A stretch of DNA of 64,000 nt from Nocardioides mangrovi (GTDB taxonomy: Bacteria > Actinomycetota > Actinomycetes > Propionibacteriales > Nocardioidaceae), in assembly GCF_020073815.1 (NCBI RefSeq), contig NZ_JAIQZJ010000002.1, positions 211,827-275,826 of the forward strand, in the 5' to 3' direction. The position numbers and the translations under genes are program-made. The notes under the pieces are model-generated. The model made no database searches. It was not told the DNA's origin and was given only the letters and a program-made list of their open reading frames with translations. This document shows positions 1-7,500 of this stretch, piece after piece (within the stretch, counting starts at the first letter, position 1; every line of letters begins with the position of its first letter).

Positions 1-1064
1 GCCCGCACGAACTGCCGGCGCCCGGCCGGCGAGCCGATCGTGTGGGTGAGCCGCGCGGGGACCGTCGGCCGGGTGACCGGGGTGCGGCCCATCAGGGTGC
101 GGATCGCGGGCAGCACGAACTGCTCGAAGGAGATGTAGCTGGAGACCGGGTTGCCGGGCAGCGTGAAGATCGGGGTGGCGTCCTCGCCCACGTGGCCGAA
201 GCCCTGCGGCTTGCCGGGCTGCATGCCGACCGGGCCGAACCACACGGTGCCGAGCGGCGACAGCGCCGCCTTCACCACGTCGAAGTCGCCCTGGGACACC
301 CCGCCGCTGGTGACGACGAGGTCGGCGCGGACCAGCTGGTCGTGGAGCGCGTCGAGGAAGGCGCTCGGCTCGTCGGGGACGATCCCGACCCGGTAGGCGA
401 TCGCACCCGCCCGGCGCGCGGCGGCGGCCAGCAGGAAGGAGTTGCCGTCGTAGATCGAGTCGTGGCCGAGGGGGGTTCCGGGCTCGCGCAGCTCGGACCC
501 GGTCGACAGGATCACCACGCGCGGGCGCGGGCGCGAGCGCACCGTGGCGCGACCGACCGCCGCGAGCAGGCCGAGGTGCCGCGGACCGAGCACGGTGCCG
601 TGGGAGACGAGCATGTCGCCGGTGGCGACGTCCTCGCCCGCGGGCCGGACGTGCTGGCCGAGGGCCGGCGCCTGGTCGATCCGCACCTGGGCGACGCCGC
701 GGTCGGTCCACTCGTAGGGCACGACGGTGTCGGCGCCGGCGGGGACCGGGGCGCCGGTCATGATCTTGGCCGCGGTGCCGGGCGGGAGGGCGAGCAGCCC
801 GGCCTGGCCGGCCCCGATCTCGCCGACCACGGGCAGGTGCACGGGGGCCTCGGCCGTGGCCGTCGTGACGTCGTCGAGGCGGACGGCGTACCCGTCCATC
901 CCGGAGTTGTCGAAGGTCGGCAGGTCGATCGGCGAGACGACGTCCTCGGCCGCGGCGAGCCCGAGCGCGTCCATGAGCGGCTGGGGGAAGTCCGGCAGCG
1001 GCTCGATGGCCGCGAGGATCCGCGCCCGGTGGTCGTCGACGGAGGTCAGCGGGTGGCCACCCAT
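1..1064 (-). CDS. moeA: Molybdopterin molybdenumtransferase MoeA (partial, C-terminus off the edge)
   Basis: Inserts molybdate into adenylylated molybdopterin, the last step of molybdenum cofactor synthesis, in the cytoplasm. Read leftward from ATG at 1064 the protein opens MGGHPLTSVDDHRARIL and shows family landmarks in order: FDNSGMDGYAVR (about residue 50), KIMTGAPVPAGADTVVPYE (about 100), ILSTGSEL (about 185), GGVSQGDFD and TLPGNPVSS. About 354 of the usual ~400 residues are present and the end runs off the left edge. It starts 5 bp after the stop of the UDP-glucose pyrophosphorylase gene, so the two are probably cotranscribed; that neighbour pairing also occurs in mycobacteria. Identity is secure; the missing tail cannot be assessed. 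Confidence 0.95.
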   Translation of the reverse strand, partial: MGGHPLTSVDDHRARILAAIEPLPDFPQPLMDALGLAAAEDVVSPIDLPTFDNSGMDGYAVRLDDVTTATAEAPVHLPVVGEIGAGQAGLLALPPGTAAKIMTGAPVPAGADTVVPYEWTDRGVAQVRIDQAPALGQHVRPAGEDVATGDMLVSHGTVLGPRHLGLLAAVGRATVRSRPRPRVVILSTGSELREPGTPLGHDSIYDGNSFLLAAAARRAGAIAYRVGIVPDEPSAFLDALHDQLVRADLVVTSGGVSQGDFDVVKAALSPLGTVWFGPVGMQPGKPQGFGHVGEDATPIFTLPGNPVSSYISFEQFVLPAIRTLMGRTPVTRPTVPARLTHTIGSPAGRRQFVR

Positions 1065-1069
1065 CCGGC

Positions 1070-2458
1070 TCAGTGGTCCGTGCCGTCGGCGAGGACGGTG
1101 TCGGCGGCGACCCGCTGCGCCGACCGGGCGGTCAGCTCGACGTCGCCGACGACCTGGACGCCCTTGCCGAAGGTCCAGTCGCCCTCGACCTTGAGCGAGC
1201 TCGCCTTGCGCATCGACGGCGCCCCCTCGGGGAAGCGCTTGTCGAACTCGCCGACCAGCTTGTAGAAGTCGCCGTCGAGGTCGACGAACGGGACGTCGTT
1301 GGCGACCTGGTCGAGGACGAAGTCCTGGCCGAGGTCGTAGACGTCCGAGCGCAGCACCAGCAGGTCGTTGGTCGTCTTGACCGGCACGAAGCGGTCGCGG
1401 CCGACCTCGATCAGCCGGGCGCCGTCGAAGACCTCGATCGCGGCGCCCATCGCCGTCTCGACCTGGATCACCTCGGGCGTGGACTTGTCGCCGGGGTCGA
1501 CGTTCTTGACGTTGCGGATCAGCGGCAGGCCGAGGATCCCGTCACGCACGTCGAGCGCGTGCTTCATCGCGGCGAGGTCGAACCAGATGTTGTTGGTCGA
1601 GCAGTAGCGGTGCCGGTCCAGGTCGGCGAGCGCCTCCTGGTCGGCCTTCGGCGTCTGCGCCGTCTCGCGCAGCACCAGGCGGCCGTCGTTCTTGCGGCGG
1701 GCGAAGTGGCCGCCCTTGCGGTCGGAGGGGGTACGCCGGACGGCCTCGATCGCGAACGGCGCGCCCGTGGTCGCGAACCAGCCGGCGATCTTCGGGTCCG
1801 GGACCGCGCCGAGGTTGTCGGAGTTGCTGACGAAGACGCGCTCGTAGCCGGCTGCGATCAGCTGGTCGAGCAGTCCGGTGCCGCGCAGCGCGGTGTAGAG
1901 GTCGCCGTGGCCGGGCGGGCACCACTCGAGGTCGGGGTCCTTGGGGTAGGAGACCGGGGTGAGGTCCTTGGCGAGGAGCTTGGGCTCCTTGTTCTGCAGG
2001 AACTCCAGCGGCAGCCCCTCGACCGGCAGGCCGTCGTAGCGGGCCAGCGCGGCCATCGTGTCCGCGGACGTGCGGAAGCTGTTCATGAAGATCATCGGCA
2101 GCGTCGCGTCGTACTGCGTCCGCAGGTGCAGCACCTGGCGCGCGATCACGTCGAGGAAGGAGAGGCCACGGCGCACGCACAGCAGCGACTTGGCGCGGTC
2201 CATCCCCATCGAGGTGCCGAGGCCGCCGTTGAGCTTGATGACGGCGGTCGAGCGGATCGCGGCGGCGGCGTCCTCGTCGGACACCTCGACGCTGCCCAGG
2301 GACTCGACATCGACCGGGTCGATGGTCGACTCCGGGATCATGCCGGTCTCGCCATGCTCGAGGAGCCGGTAGTAGTGGGCGAACGTGTCGATCGCGACCG
2401 GGTCGACCCCGGCGGCGGCCATCTTCTCGCGTGCCTTGTTCAGGCCAGCACTTGCCAT
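1070..2458 (-). CDS. UTP--glucose-1-phosphate uridylyltransferase, UDPGP (eukaryote-like) family
   Basis: Makes UDP-glucose from UTP and glucose-1-phosphate for wall and exopolysaccharide synthesis. The 462-residue protein starts MASAGLNKAREKMAAAG and carries the nucleotide-binding loop KLNGGLGTSMGMDRAKSLL (about residue 75) and VSNSDNLGAVPDP, as in the long UDPGP family rather than the ~300-residue bacterial GalU family. The ATG at 2458 is preferred over an upstream in-frame start because a TACGAT -10 box (2471-2466) lies 7 bp before it, giving a leaderless mRNA. It is divergent from the cyclo-ligase gene across 23 bp, with overlapping -10 boxes, and leads into moeA. Confidence 0.93.
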   Translation of the reverse strand: MASAGLNKAREKMAAAGVDPVAIDTFAHYYRLLEHGETGMIPESTIDPVDVESLGSVEVSDEDAAAAIRSTAVIKLNGGLGTSMGMDRAKSLLCVRRGLSFLDVIARQVLHLRTQYDATLPMIFMNSFRTSADTMAALARYDGLPVEGLPLEFLQNKEPKLLAKDLTPVSYPKDPDLEWCPPGHGDLYTALRGTGLLDQLIAAGYERVFVSNSDNLGAVPDPKIAGWFATTGAPFAIEAVRRTPSDRKGGHFARRKNDGRLVLRETAQTPKADQEALADLDRHRYCSTNNIWFDLAAMKHALDVRDGILGLPLIRNVKNVDPGDKSTPEVIQVETAMGAAIEVFDGARLIEVGRDRFVPVKTTNDLLVLRSDVYDLGQDFVLDQVANDVPFVDLDGDFYKLVGEFDKRFPEGAPSMRKASSLKVEGDWTFGKGVQVVGDVELTARSAQRVAADTVLADGTDH

Positions 2459-2465
2459 GTTCACG

Positions 2466-2475
2466 ATCGTAGGCT
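2466..2475. promoter_or_regulatory. Overlapping divergent -10 boxes (bidirectional promoter)
   Basis: On the plus strand TAGGCT (2470-2475) lies 6 bp before GTG 2482. On the minus strand TACGAT (2471-2466) lies 7 bp before ATG 2458. The two hexamers share the TA step at 2470-2471, so polymerase could fire either way from one site and both mRNAs would be leaderless. No convincing -35 is visible on either side. Confidence 0.6.
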
Positions 2476-2481
2476 TCCCGC

Positions 2482-3069
2482 GTGGGAGCCACCCAATCAC
2501 CTGCCAAAGTCGCCGTCCGCGACCGGCTGCTGACCGCCCGCCGCCGGCGGTCGCTCCTGGACGTCCAGATCGCGGCCGAGGCCATCGCCGAGCACCTCCT
2601 GGCCGTCCCCGACGTACGCCGGGCGGCGACCGTCGCGGCGTACGTCTCGATGGACGGCGAGCCGGGCACCGCACCGTTGCTCGACCGGCTCCGCGCAGCC
2701 GGCAAGCGGGTCGTGCTGCCGGTGCTGCTGCCCGACGACGACCTCGACTGGGCGGTCTACCCGGACGCACGGTCGCTCGCCCCGGCCCGCTTCGGGATGC
2801 TCGAGCCGACCACCGAGCCGCTCGGCCTCGAGGCCGTCGCGACCGCCGACGTGGTGCTGGTGCCCGGCCTCGCGGTCGACTCCCGGGGCTACCGGCTCGG
2901 CCGCGGCGGCGGCTCCTACGACCGGGCGCTGGGGCGGGTGCCCGTCGGCACCTTCACCTGCATCCTGCTCTACGACGAGGAGGTCGGCGTCGCGGTGCCC
3001 GTCGAGCCGCACGACCGCCCGGTGGGCTGGGCGGTCTCGCCGTCGGGTCTGCGACGGCTGGGGCCCTGA
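2482..3069 (+). CDS. 5-formyltetrahydrofolate cyclo-ligase family protein
   Basis: ATP-dependent conversion of 5-formyl-THF to 5,10-methenyl-THF in folate salvage. The 195-residue protein has the family pattern: basic N-terminal helix (VRDRLLTARRRRS), a central YVSMDGEPGT segment, and near the C-terminus LVPGLAVDSRGYRLGRGGG followed by SYDRAL, the phosphate/folate-binding signature. Start is GTG 2482 with a TAGGCT box 6 bp upstream, so the message is probably leaderless. The 3' end runs to within 7 bp of the CIRCE operator of the next gene, so ruc is likely to have its own heat-shock promoter in addition to read-through. Confidence 0.92.
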   Translation: MGATQSPAKVAVRDRLLTARRRRSLLDVQIAAEAIAEHLLAVPDVRRAATVAAYVSMDGEPGTAPLLDRLRAAGKRVVLPVLLPDDDLDWAVYPDARSLAPARFGMLEPTTEPLGLEAVATADVVLVPGLAVDSRGYRLGRGGGSYDRALGRVPVGTFTCILLYDEEVGVAVPVEPHDRPVGWAVSPSGLRRLGP

Positions 3070-3076
3070 GATACGA

Positions 3077-3103
3077 TTGGCACTCGACGCACCAGAGTGC
3101 CAG
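3077..3103 (+). promoter_or_regulatory. CIRCE operator (HrcA binding site)
   Basis: The inverted repeat TTGGCACTC-N9-GAGTGCCAG matches the CIRCE consensus (TTAGCACTC-N9-GAGTGCTAA) with the exact nine-base spacer and the C/G-terminated arms seen in actinobacteria. A TACGAT -10-like hexamer (3073-3078) abuts its left arm. It lies 20 bp before the start of the FmdB-type gene, which places that gene under HrcA heat-shock control. Confidence 0.9.
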
Positions 3104-3123
3104 CCCGTGCCCGAAGGAGACCC

Positions 3124-3432
3124 GTGCCCACCTACCAGTACGCCTGCACCGAGTGCGGCCACGCCTTCGAGCAGGTCCAGAGCTTCTCCGACGACGCGCT
3201 GACCGTCTGCCCCGAGTGCCAGGGCAAGCTGCGCAAGCTGTTCAACGCCGTCGGTGTGGTCTTCAAGGGCTCCGGCTTCTACCGCAACGACAGCCGGTCG
3301 ACGACCAGCTCCGCGGACACGTCGTCCTCGTCCTCGACCGACACGAAGACCGAGACCACGTCCGCGAGCAAGTCCGAGACGAAGTCGGAGAGCAAGCCGG
3401 CCGCCACGGCGTCGACCGGTTCCTCGGACTGA
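3124..3432 (+). CDS. ruc: FmdB/Ruc-type zinc-ribbon chaperone
   Basis: Small cytoplasmic zinc-ribbon protein, 102 residues. The N-terminus PTYQYACTECGHAF and VCPECQGKLRK supply two CxxC pairs for one zinc; the rest is a Ser/Thr/Lys/Glu-rich, surely disordered tail. This is the architecture of M. tuberculosis Rv0991c (Ruc), a redox-activated chaperone working with Hsp70 and controlled by HrcA. Start is GTG 3124 behind a good Shine-Dalgarno (GAAGGAGA at 3113-3120), not the upstream GTG at 3097, which falls inside the CIRCE element. The neighbouring cyclo-ligase and CIRCE operator strengthen the Ruc assignment; chaperone function here is inferred. Confidence 0.88.
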   Translation: MPTYQYACTECGHAFEQVQSFSDDALTVCPECQGKLRKLFNAVGVVFKGSGFYRNDSRSTTSSADTSSSSSTDTKTETTSASKSETKSESKPAATASTGSSD

Positions 3433-3495
3433 CCCCTCTCGGGCGGCCTGTGGAGAGCCGGCGCGGGGCCGGCTGATCCCGCCTAGCGTCGCGGC

Positions 3496-4116
3496 ATGCG
3501 CCGCCTCGTCACGCTCCTCCGCCCGGTACGCCGCGCCGTGCTCGCCCGGCGCCGCCTGCTCGCCGCCCTGCTGGCCGCGGTCGCCGTCGCGACCGGGCTG
3601 CACGCGGCCTCCGCCGCGCCGCCGGCCGAGGTGCCGGTCGTCGTCGCGGCGCACGACCTGCCGTCGGGTGCCGTGCTGACGGTGGGCGACGTGCGCACGG
3701 TCGGCTTCGATCCCGCCTCCGTGCCCGAGGGCGCGGTGACCGATCCCGCGGGTCGCACGCTCGCCGCGCCGCTGCGTGCGGGCGAGCCGCTGACCGACGT
3801 CCGGCTGGTCGGGCCGGCGCTGACCGACGGCTACCCCGGGCTGGTCGCCGTGCCGGTGCGGCTGCCCGACGCCGGCATGGCCGGCCTCCTGGCCGTCGGC
3901 GACCGGATCGACCTGGTCGCGGCCGACCCCCAGGGCGCCGCAGCCACCGTCGTGGCGACCGGCGTACCCGTGCTGGCGCTGCCGGACTCACCCTCCGCGG
4001 AGGCGGCGACCGGGCTCACCGGTCGGCTGGTCGTGGTCGGCGCCGAGCCCGCGGAGGTCACCCGGCTCGCCGACGCGGCGGTGCGGTCCTTCCTCACCTA
4101 CGCCTTCGCGGACTAG
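3496..4116 (+). CDS. SAF-domain (CpaB/RcpC-like) exported protein
   Basis: 206 residues. An Arg-rich N-terminus (MRRLVTLLRPVRRAVLARRR) and a hydrophobic stretch ending ASAAPPAEV (about residue 45) give a signal or anchor. Then comes a SAF domain (VPVVVAAHDLPSGAVLTVGD) and a RcpC-like part (LAVGDRIDLVAADPQG). CpaB/RcpC proteins help assemble Flp/Tad pili, but no other pilus gene is near, so the role is open; a gene of this type also follows ruc in mycobacteria. TAGCGT (3484-3489) is 6 bp before the ATG, implying leaderless translation. The stop codon TAG is part of the next gene's -10 box. Confidence 0.78.
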   Translation: MRRLVTLLRPVRRAVLARRRLLAALLAAVAVATGLHAASAAPPAEVPVVVAAHDLPSGAVLTVGDVRTVGFDPASVPEGAVTDPAGRTLAAPLRAGEPLTDVRLVGPALTDGYPGLVAVPVRLPDAGMAGLLAVGDRIDLVAADPQGAAATVVATGVPVLALPDSPSAEAATGLTGRLVVVGAEPAEVTRLADAAVRSFLTYAFAD

Positions 4117-4125
4117 CGTCCCGCC

Positions 4126-4512
4126 ATGAGCGGATTCAAGAACTTCCTTCTCAGGGGCAATCTCGTCGAGCTCGCGGTCGCTCTGATCATGGCGCTCGCC
4201 TTCACGGCGATCGTCACGGCGACCGTCGACCTCATCATGGGCCTGATCGGCAAGATCGGCGGCCAGCCGGACTTCTCCGGGTGGACCCCCGGCGGGCTCC
4301 CCTTCGGCGCCTGGGTCACGGCGGTGATCAGCTTCCTGATCATCGCGGCGGTCGTCTACTTCATGATCGTGAAGCCCTACACGATGGCGAAGGAGAAGTA
4401 CTTCCCGAGCCCGGCCCCGGGGACGCCCGAGGACGTCAAGCTGCTGCAGGAGATCCGCGACCTGCTCGCGACGCAGCAGGGCCGCCCGACCTCGGGTCAG
4501 TCGGACATCTGA
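4126..4512 (+). CDS. mscL: Large-conductance mechanosensitive channel MscL
   Basis: Homopentameric membrane channel that opens at high membrane tension and releases solutes on hypo-osmotic shock. The 128-residue protein starts MSGFKNFLLRGNLVELAVAL, the amphipathic helix plus TM1 with the pore-lining segment LVELAVALIMALAFTAIV. It has a periplasmic loop (GGQPDFSGWTPGGLPFGAW), TM2 (ISFLIIAAVVYFMIV) and a C-terminal helix (EDVKLLQEIRDLLATQ). Length and order fit the family. TAGCGT at 4114-4119 is 6 bp before the ATG, so it probably has its own leaderless transcript overlapping the end of the SAF gene. Confidence 0.96.
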   Translation: MSGFKNFLLRGNLVELAVALIMALAFTAIVTATVDLIMGLIGKIGGQPDFSGWTPGGLPFGAWVTAVISFLIIAAVVYFMIVKPYTMAKEKYFPSPAPGTPEDVKLLQEIRDLLATQQGRPTSGQSDI

Positions 4513-4516
4513 TCGG

Positions 4517-4699
4517 TCAGTGACCGCCGTGGTGCGGGGGCACCTGCTCCCGCAACCACCGGTCTCCGGTCGACTCGCCCTCGGGCGTCGCCGGGTCGCG
4601 CTCGTCGCTGGTGGTCTCCGGCATCGACTCGCCGAAGACCTCCGCGCGACGCTTGCGGCGCTCCCACTCGGCCTGCTGCTCGGGCGTCCGGTCGCTCAC
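4517..4699 (-). CDS. Small hydrophilic protein of unknown function, coupled to the LCP gene
   Basis: 60 residues, very polar and charged: VSDRTPEQQAEWERRKRRAE near the N-terminus and a His-rich end (PPHHGGH). No signal, membrane segment or recognised domain. The GTG start overlaps the LCP stop as GTGA (4699-4696), a typical translational-coupling arrangement, which supports it being real. It ends 4 bp from the convergent mscL stop. I do not recognise the family. Confidence 0.65.
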   Translation of the reverse strand: MSDRTPEQQAEWERRKRRAEVFGESMPETTSDERDPATPEGESTGDRWLREQVPPHHGGH

Positions 4700-5904
4700 G
4701 TGCACAGCCCGGCATCCTCGAGGGCCTGCGTGTCGGCCTCGTTGGAGCCGCCGCTGCCGCCGTTGCCGCCCCCGTTGCCGCTGCCGCCGTTGCCCGAGCC
4801 CGGCACGTTGCCGGCGCTGATGACGTCCTCGCTCAGCCGCTTGGTCAGCGGCTCGTCGTTGGCGATCTTCTGCCACACCTGACGCGCCTGCGGCTGCTTG
4901 AAGACCAGGCGGTTGGGGTCGGCGGGGTCCGGGATCTGCGGGATGGTGATGAACTGGATGTTGTCGAGCCCGATGTCCTTGAACTCGCTGCCCAGCTCGG
5001 CGATCTTCACCAGGTTGCCCAGGCCCTTGTCGACGGTGAGCGACTTGGTCGCCGCGTCGAGGAAGCGGACCAGGTGGTCGGGGCGGGCGAGCGTGCCGGC
5101 CGTGATGACCTGGTGGGCCATCGAGGCGATGAACGCCTGCTGCCGCTTCATCCGGCCCACGTCGGAGCCGTTGCCGACGACGTACCGCTCGCGCACGTAG
5201 TTGAGCGCCTCGGTGCCCTTGAGCTTGCGGGTCCCGGCCTCGATGTTGATCTGGTGGGCCGGGTCGACGATCGGCTCGGGGATGCAGACCTCGACGCCGC
5301 CGATGGCGTCGACCATGCCCTTGAAGCCCTCGAAGTTGACCACGACGTAGTGGTCCAGTCGCACGCCGGTGATCTGCTCGACCTGCTGGATGGTGCACGC
5401 CGGGCCGCCGACCGAGAAGGCCTCGTTCCACATCGCGCCGGTGGCGCCCGGGATCGTGTTGCCGTCGTCGTCCGTGCAGTCGGGCCGGTTGACGATCAGG
5501 TCGCGCGGGATGCTGATGCCGTAGGCCCGCTGCCGGTCCGCGGAGAGGTGGAAGAGGATCGTGGTGTCCGACCGCTGGCCGCCGCCGGTCAGGTTGTCGA
5601 TGTTGCAGCCGTCGCAGTCGCGGCTGTCCGACCCCATGACGAGGACGTTGAGCGGCTCCTTCGGACCCTCGACCGCGACCTTGGTCGGCCGGTCGGAGAG
5701 CTGGTCGGAGAAGTCGACCACGTTGAGGTTGCCGTTGAGGTGGCGGTAGAGGAACACGACCGAGAGGCCGGTCGCGAGGGCCAGCACGACGACGCTCGCG
5801 AGGAGGACCTTGCCGACGGTGTGCCGCTTGCGGACCTTGCCACGGCGCTTGGGTACGCTCGTGTCGGACGGGGCACCGGTGGTCTCGGGTGCGTCGTCGG
5901 ACAT
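4696..5904 (-). CDS. LytR-CpsA-Psr (LCP) family cell-wall glycopolymer transferase
   Basis: Membrane-anchored enzyme that attaches lipid-linked anionic glycopolymers to peptidoglycan outside the membrane. The 402-residue protein has a basic cytoplasmic N-terminus (KRRGKVRKRHTVG), one TM helix (about residues 33-55) and the LCP domain with LNVLVMGSDSRD, GQRSDTTILFHLS, RAYGISIPRDLIV and LNYVRERYVVGNGSDVGRMK, which hold the Arg and Asp residues binding the pyrophosphate lipid. The tail is Gly/Asn/Ser-rich. I chose ATG 5904; a GTG at 5943 would add 13 residues. The small downstream gene overlaps its stop. Confidence 0.92.
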   Translation of the reverse strand: MSDDAPETTGAPSDTSVPKRRGKVRKRHTVGKVLLASVVVLALATGLSVVFLYRHLNGNLNVVDFSDQLSDRPTKVAVEGPKEPLNVLVMGSDSRDCDGCNIDNLTGGGQRSDTTILFHLSADRQRAYGISIPRDLIVNRPDCTDDDGNTIPGATGAMWNEAFSVGGPACTIQQVEQITGVRLDHYVVVNFEGFKGMVDAIGGVEVCIPEPIVDPAHQINIEAGTRKLKGTEALNYVRERYVVGNGSDVGRMKRQQAFIASMAHQVITAGTLARPDHLVRFLDAATKSLTVDKGLGNLVKIAELGSEFKDIGLDNIQFITIPQIPDPADPNRLVFKQPQARQVWQKIANDEPLTKRLSEDVISAGNVPGSGNGGSGNGGGNGGSGGSNEADTQALEDAGLCT

Positions 5905-6083
5905 GGGGCCTCGTGCTCTCGTGCTGTCGGTCGGGGCGGCCACGGCGGCGCTGAGCCGCCGGGTGACGTCGGAATCCCCCGGAGCGTACGGAGCGAAACC
6001 AAGACGAACCTGAATTGTCCCCTGCCCCGGTGACGCCCGCCAAAACCCCGACGCCGGGTCCGCCGTCTCCCTATCGTGGTCAG

Positions 6084-6605
6084 ATGGAGACCGACGACCG
6101 GACGGAGCCCCTCGACCTCGGGGTGCTGCTGGCGGTCGCGTGGGCGACCTTCTTCGACCGGCTGCACCACCACATGGCCGACCGCGGCTTCGCCAACTTC
6201 ACCACCCGCACCGGCTTCCTGCTCCGCGTGCTCGACTCCCAGGCGCTGAGCCTGCGCGAGGTCGCCGACCGGCTCGAGGTGTCGAGCCCGGCGGCGCTCA
6301 AGGTCGTCGTCGCCATGGAGGAGGAGGGGTACGTCGAGCGGGTCTCCACGCCCGGTGACCGGCGGGTCCGAGCGATCTCGCCGACCCTCCGCGGCCTCGC
6401 GGCCCTCGCCGAGGCGCGGGCGTTCCACCGCGAGTACGAGCGGCGGATGGCCGCCCGGCTCGGGGAGGACAGCGTCATCGCCCTGCGCCGGGCCCTCGAG
6501 GAGATCGGCGCGGACGCCTCGGAGGCGATCCCGGGGGTGCTGCGTCAGCGGGCCGAGTCGGCACGGGCCGCCGCCTCCACCACGTCGCCACCGCCAGACC
6601 GGTGA
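6084..6605 (+). CDS. MarR-family transcriptional regulator
   Basis: 173-residue winged-helix regulator: LSLREVADRLEVSSPAALKV is the helix-turn-helix (about residues 55-75) and GYVERVSTPGDRRVRAISPT is the wing with the typical D-R-R motif. ATG 6084 lies 6 bp after TATCGT (6072-6077), so a leaderless start is likely. Its 3' end overlaps the end of the convergent transporter gene by 131 bp, and the last ~25 residues are Ala/Ser/Pro-rich. The target is unknown; the BASS transporter is the nearest candidate. Confidence 0.85.
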   Translation: METDDRTEPLDLGVLLAVAWATFFDRLHHHMADRGFANFTTRTGFLLRVLDSQALSLREVADRLEVSSPAALKVVVAMEEEGYVERVSTPGDRRVRAISPTLRGLAALAEARAFHREYERRMAARLGEDSVIALRRALEEIGADASEAIPGVLRQRAESARAAASTTSPPPDR

Positions 6606-7473
6606 TCACGTCCCACAGGCCCCACAGGGCGGCGACGAACGCGACACCGCCCAGGTCGTCGAAGAAGCCGAGCGCGAGCACCAGCGCCAGTCCGGTGTTG
6701 CGCACGCCGAGCTCGAAGGTCATCGCCCGCACGCCCGGCTCCGGGAGCCGTACGGCGCGGCCGGTGCCGTAGCCGACCAGCAGCGAGACGAGGTTCTGCG
6801 CCACGATCGCGACCGCGACCGCGCCGAGGTAGGTCACGAGCGTGTTCAGCTGGCCGGCCAGCCCGCCCACGATGATGAGCAGGAGCAGCACCAGCGCGGC
6901 GGGCTCGACGAACCGGCGCGCCCACGCCGACGCCGCGGGCCACCGCCACCCGACGAGGAGGCCGGCGGCGAACGGCACGCCGATCAGCAGCGCGACGTCG
7001 ACGACCATGTCCCACGGATCCAGGTGGACGTCGCGCAGCAGGGCGTCCGCGGCGGGGTTGAGCGCGCACCAGGCGGCGACCGCCACCGGCGTGACCGCCA
7101 CCGCGACCACGTTGGACGCGGCGGTCATCGAGATCGACAGCGCGACGTCGCCGCGGGCGCGGTGGGTGAGGATGTTCGAGAGGTTCCCGGCCGGGCAGCA
7201 GACGACCAGGATCATGCCGATCGCGACGGACCCCCGGACGTCGAGGACCAGGGTGAGCAGCACGGTCAGCGCCGGCATCACGACGTACTGCGCGGCGAGC
7301 CCGGCCGCGATCACCCCAGGCCGCCGGGCGACGGCGCGGAAGTCCTCGAGCCGGGTGTCGAGCGCGATGCCGAAGAGGAAGACCGCGATCACGATCTTGG
7401 TGACCAGCTGGAAGCCGTCCCCGAGCTCGATCTGCAGGTGGTCGATGTCCGGCGCCGCGGACGCGAGCAGCAT
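6475..7473 (-). CDS. Bile acid:sodium symporter (BASS) family transporter
   Basis: 332-residue integral membrane protein with about nine hydrophobic helices, starting LVTKIVIAVFLFGIALDTRL. The segments VVCCPAGNLSNILTHRARGD and MTFELGVRNTGLALVLALGF resemble the two re-entrant, discontinuous helices that form the sodium/substrate site in BASS proteins. The substrate cannot be inferred. The C-terminal ~35 residues are Pro/Arg-rich, lie in the overlap with the convergent MarR gene and may be non-functional. Start is ATG 7473 or GTG 7476, 20-23 bp after the glycosyltransferase stop, with a small palindrome between, so it may be the last gene of the polysaccharide operon. Confidence 0.85.
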   Translation of the reverse strand: MLLASAAPDIDHLQIELGDGFQLVTKIVIAVFLFGIALDTRLEDFRAVARRPGVIAAGLAAQYVVMPALTVLLTLVLDVRGSVAIGMILVVCCPAGNLSNILTHRARGDVALSISMTAASNVVAVAVTPVAVAAWCALNPAADALLRDVHLDPWDMVVDVALLIGVPFAAGLLVGWRWPAASAWARRFVEPAALVLLLLIIVGGLAGQLNTLVTYLGAVAVAIVAQNLVSLLVGYGTGRAVRLPEPGVRAMTFELGVRNTGLALVLALGFFDDLGGVAFVAALWGLWDVITGLAVATWWRRRPVPTRPADAAPPGSPPRRPRRSPRGPGAGR

Positions 7474-7486
7474 CACGCTCGCATTG

Positions 7487-7500
7487 TTAACTCAGGTTAA
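7487..7500. promoter_or_regulatory. Perfect palindrome TTAAC-TCAG-GTTAA before the BASS gene
   Basis: Arms TTAAC/GTTAA with a 4-base centre, overlapping the stop codon of the glycosyltransferase gene and ending 11-14 bp before the transporter start. It is unusually AT-rich for this region. A regulator site, for example for the nearby MarR protein, is possible but unproven. Confidence 0.35.

Noticed and set aside
42..1265. Long plus-strand open frame across the moeA region and similar long frames opposite most genes
   Set aside because: High-GC shadow frames. The minus-strand reading gives intact MoeA motifs and correct codon bias, whereas the plus-strand products are Arg/Gly/Asp-rich without any domain.
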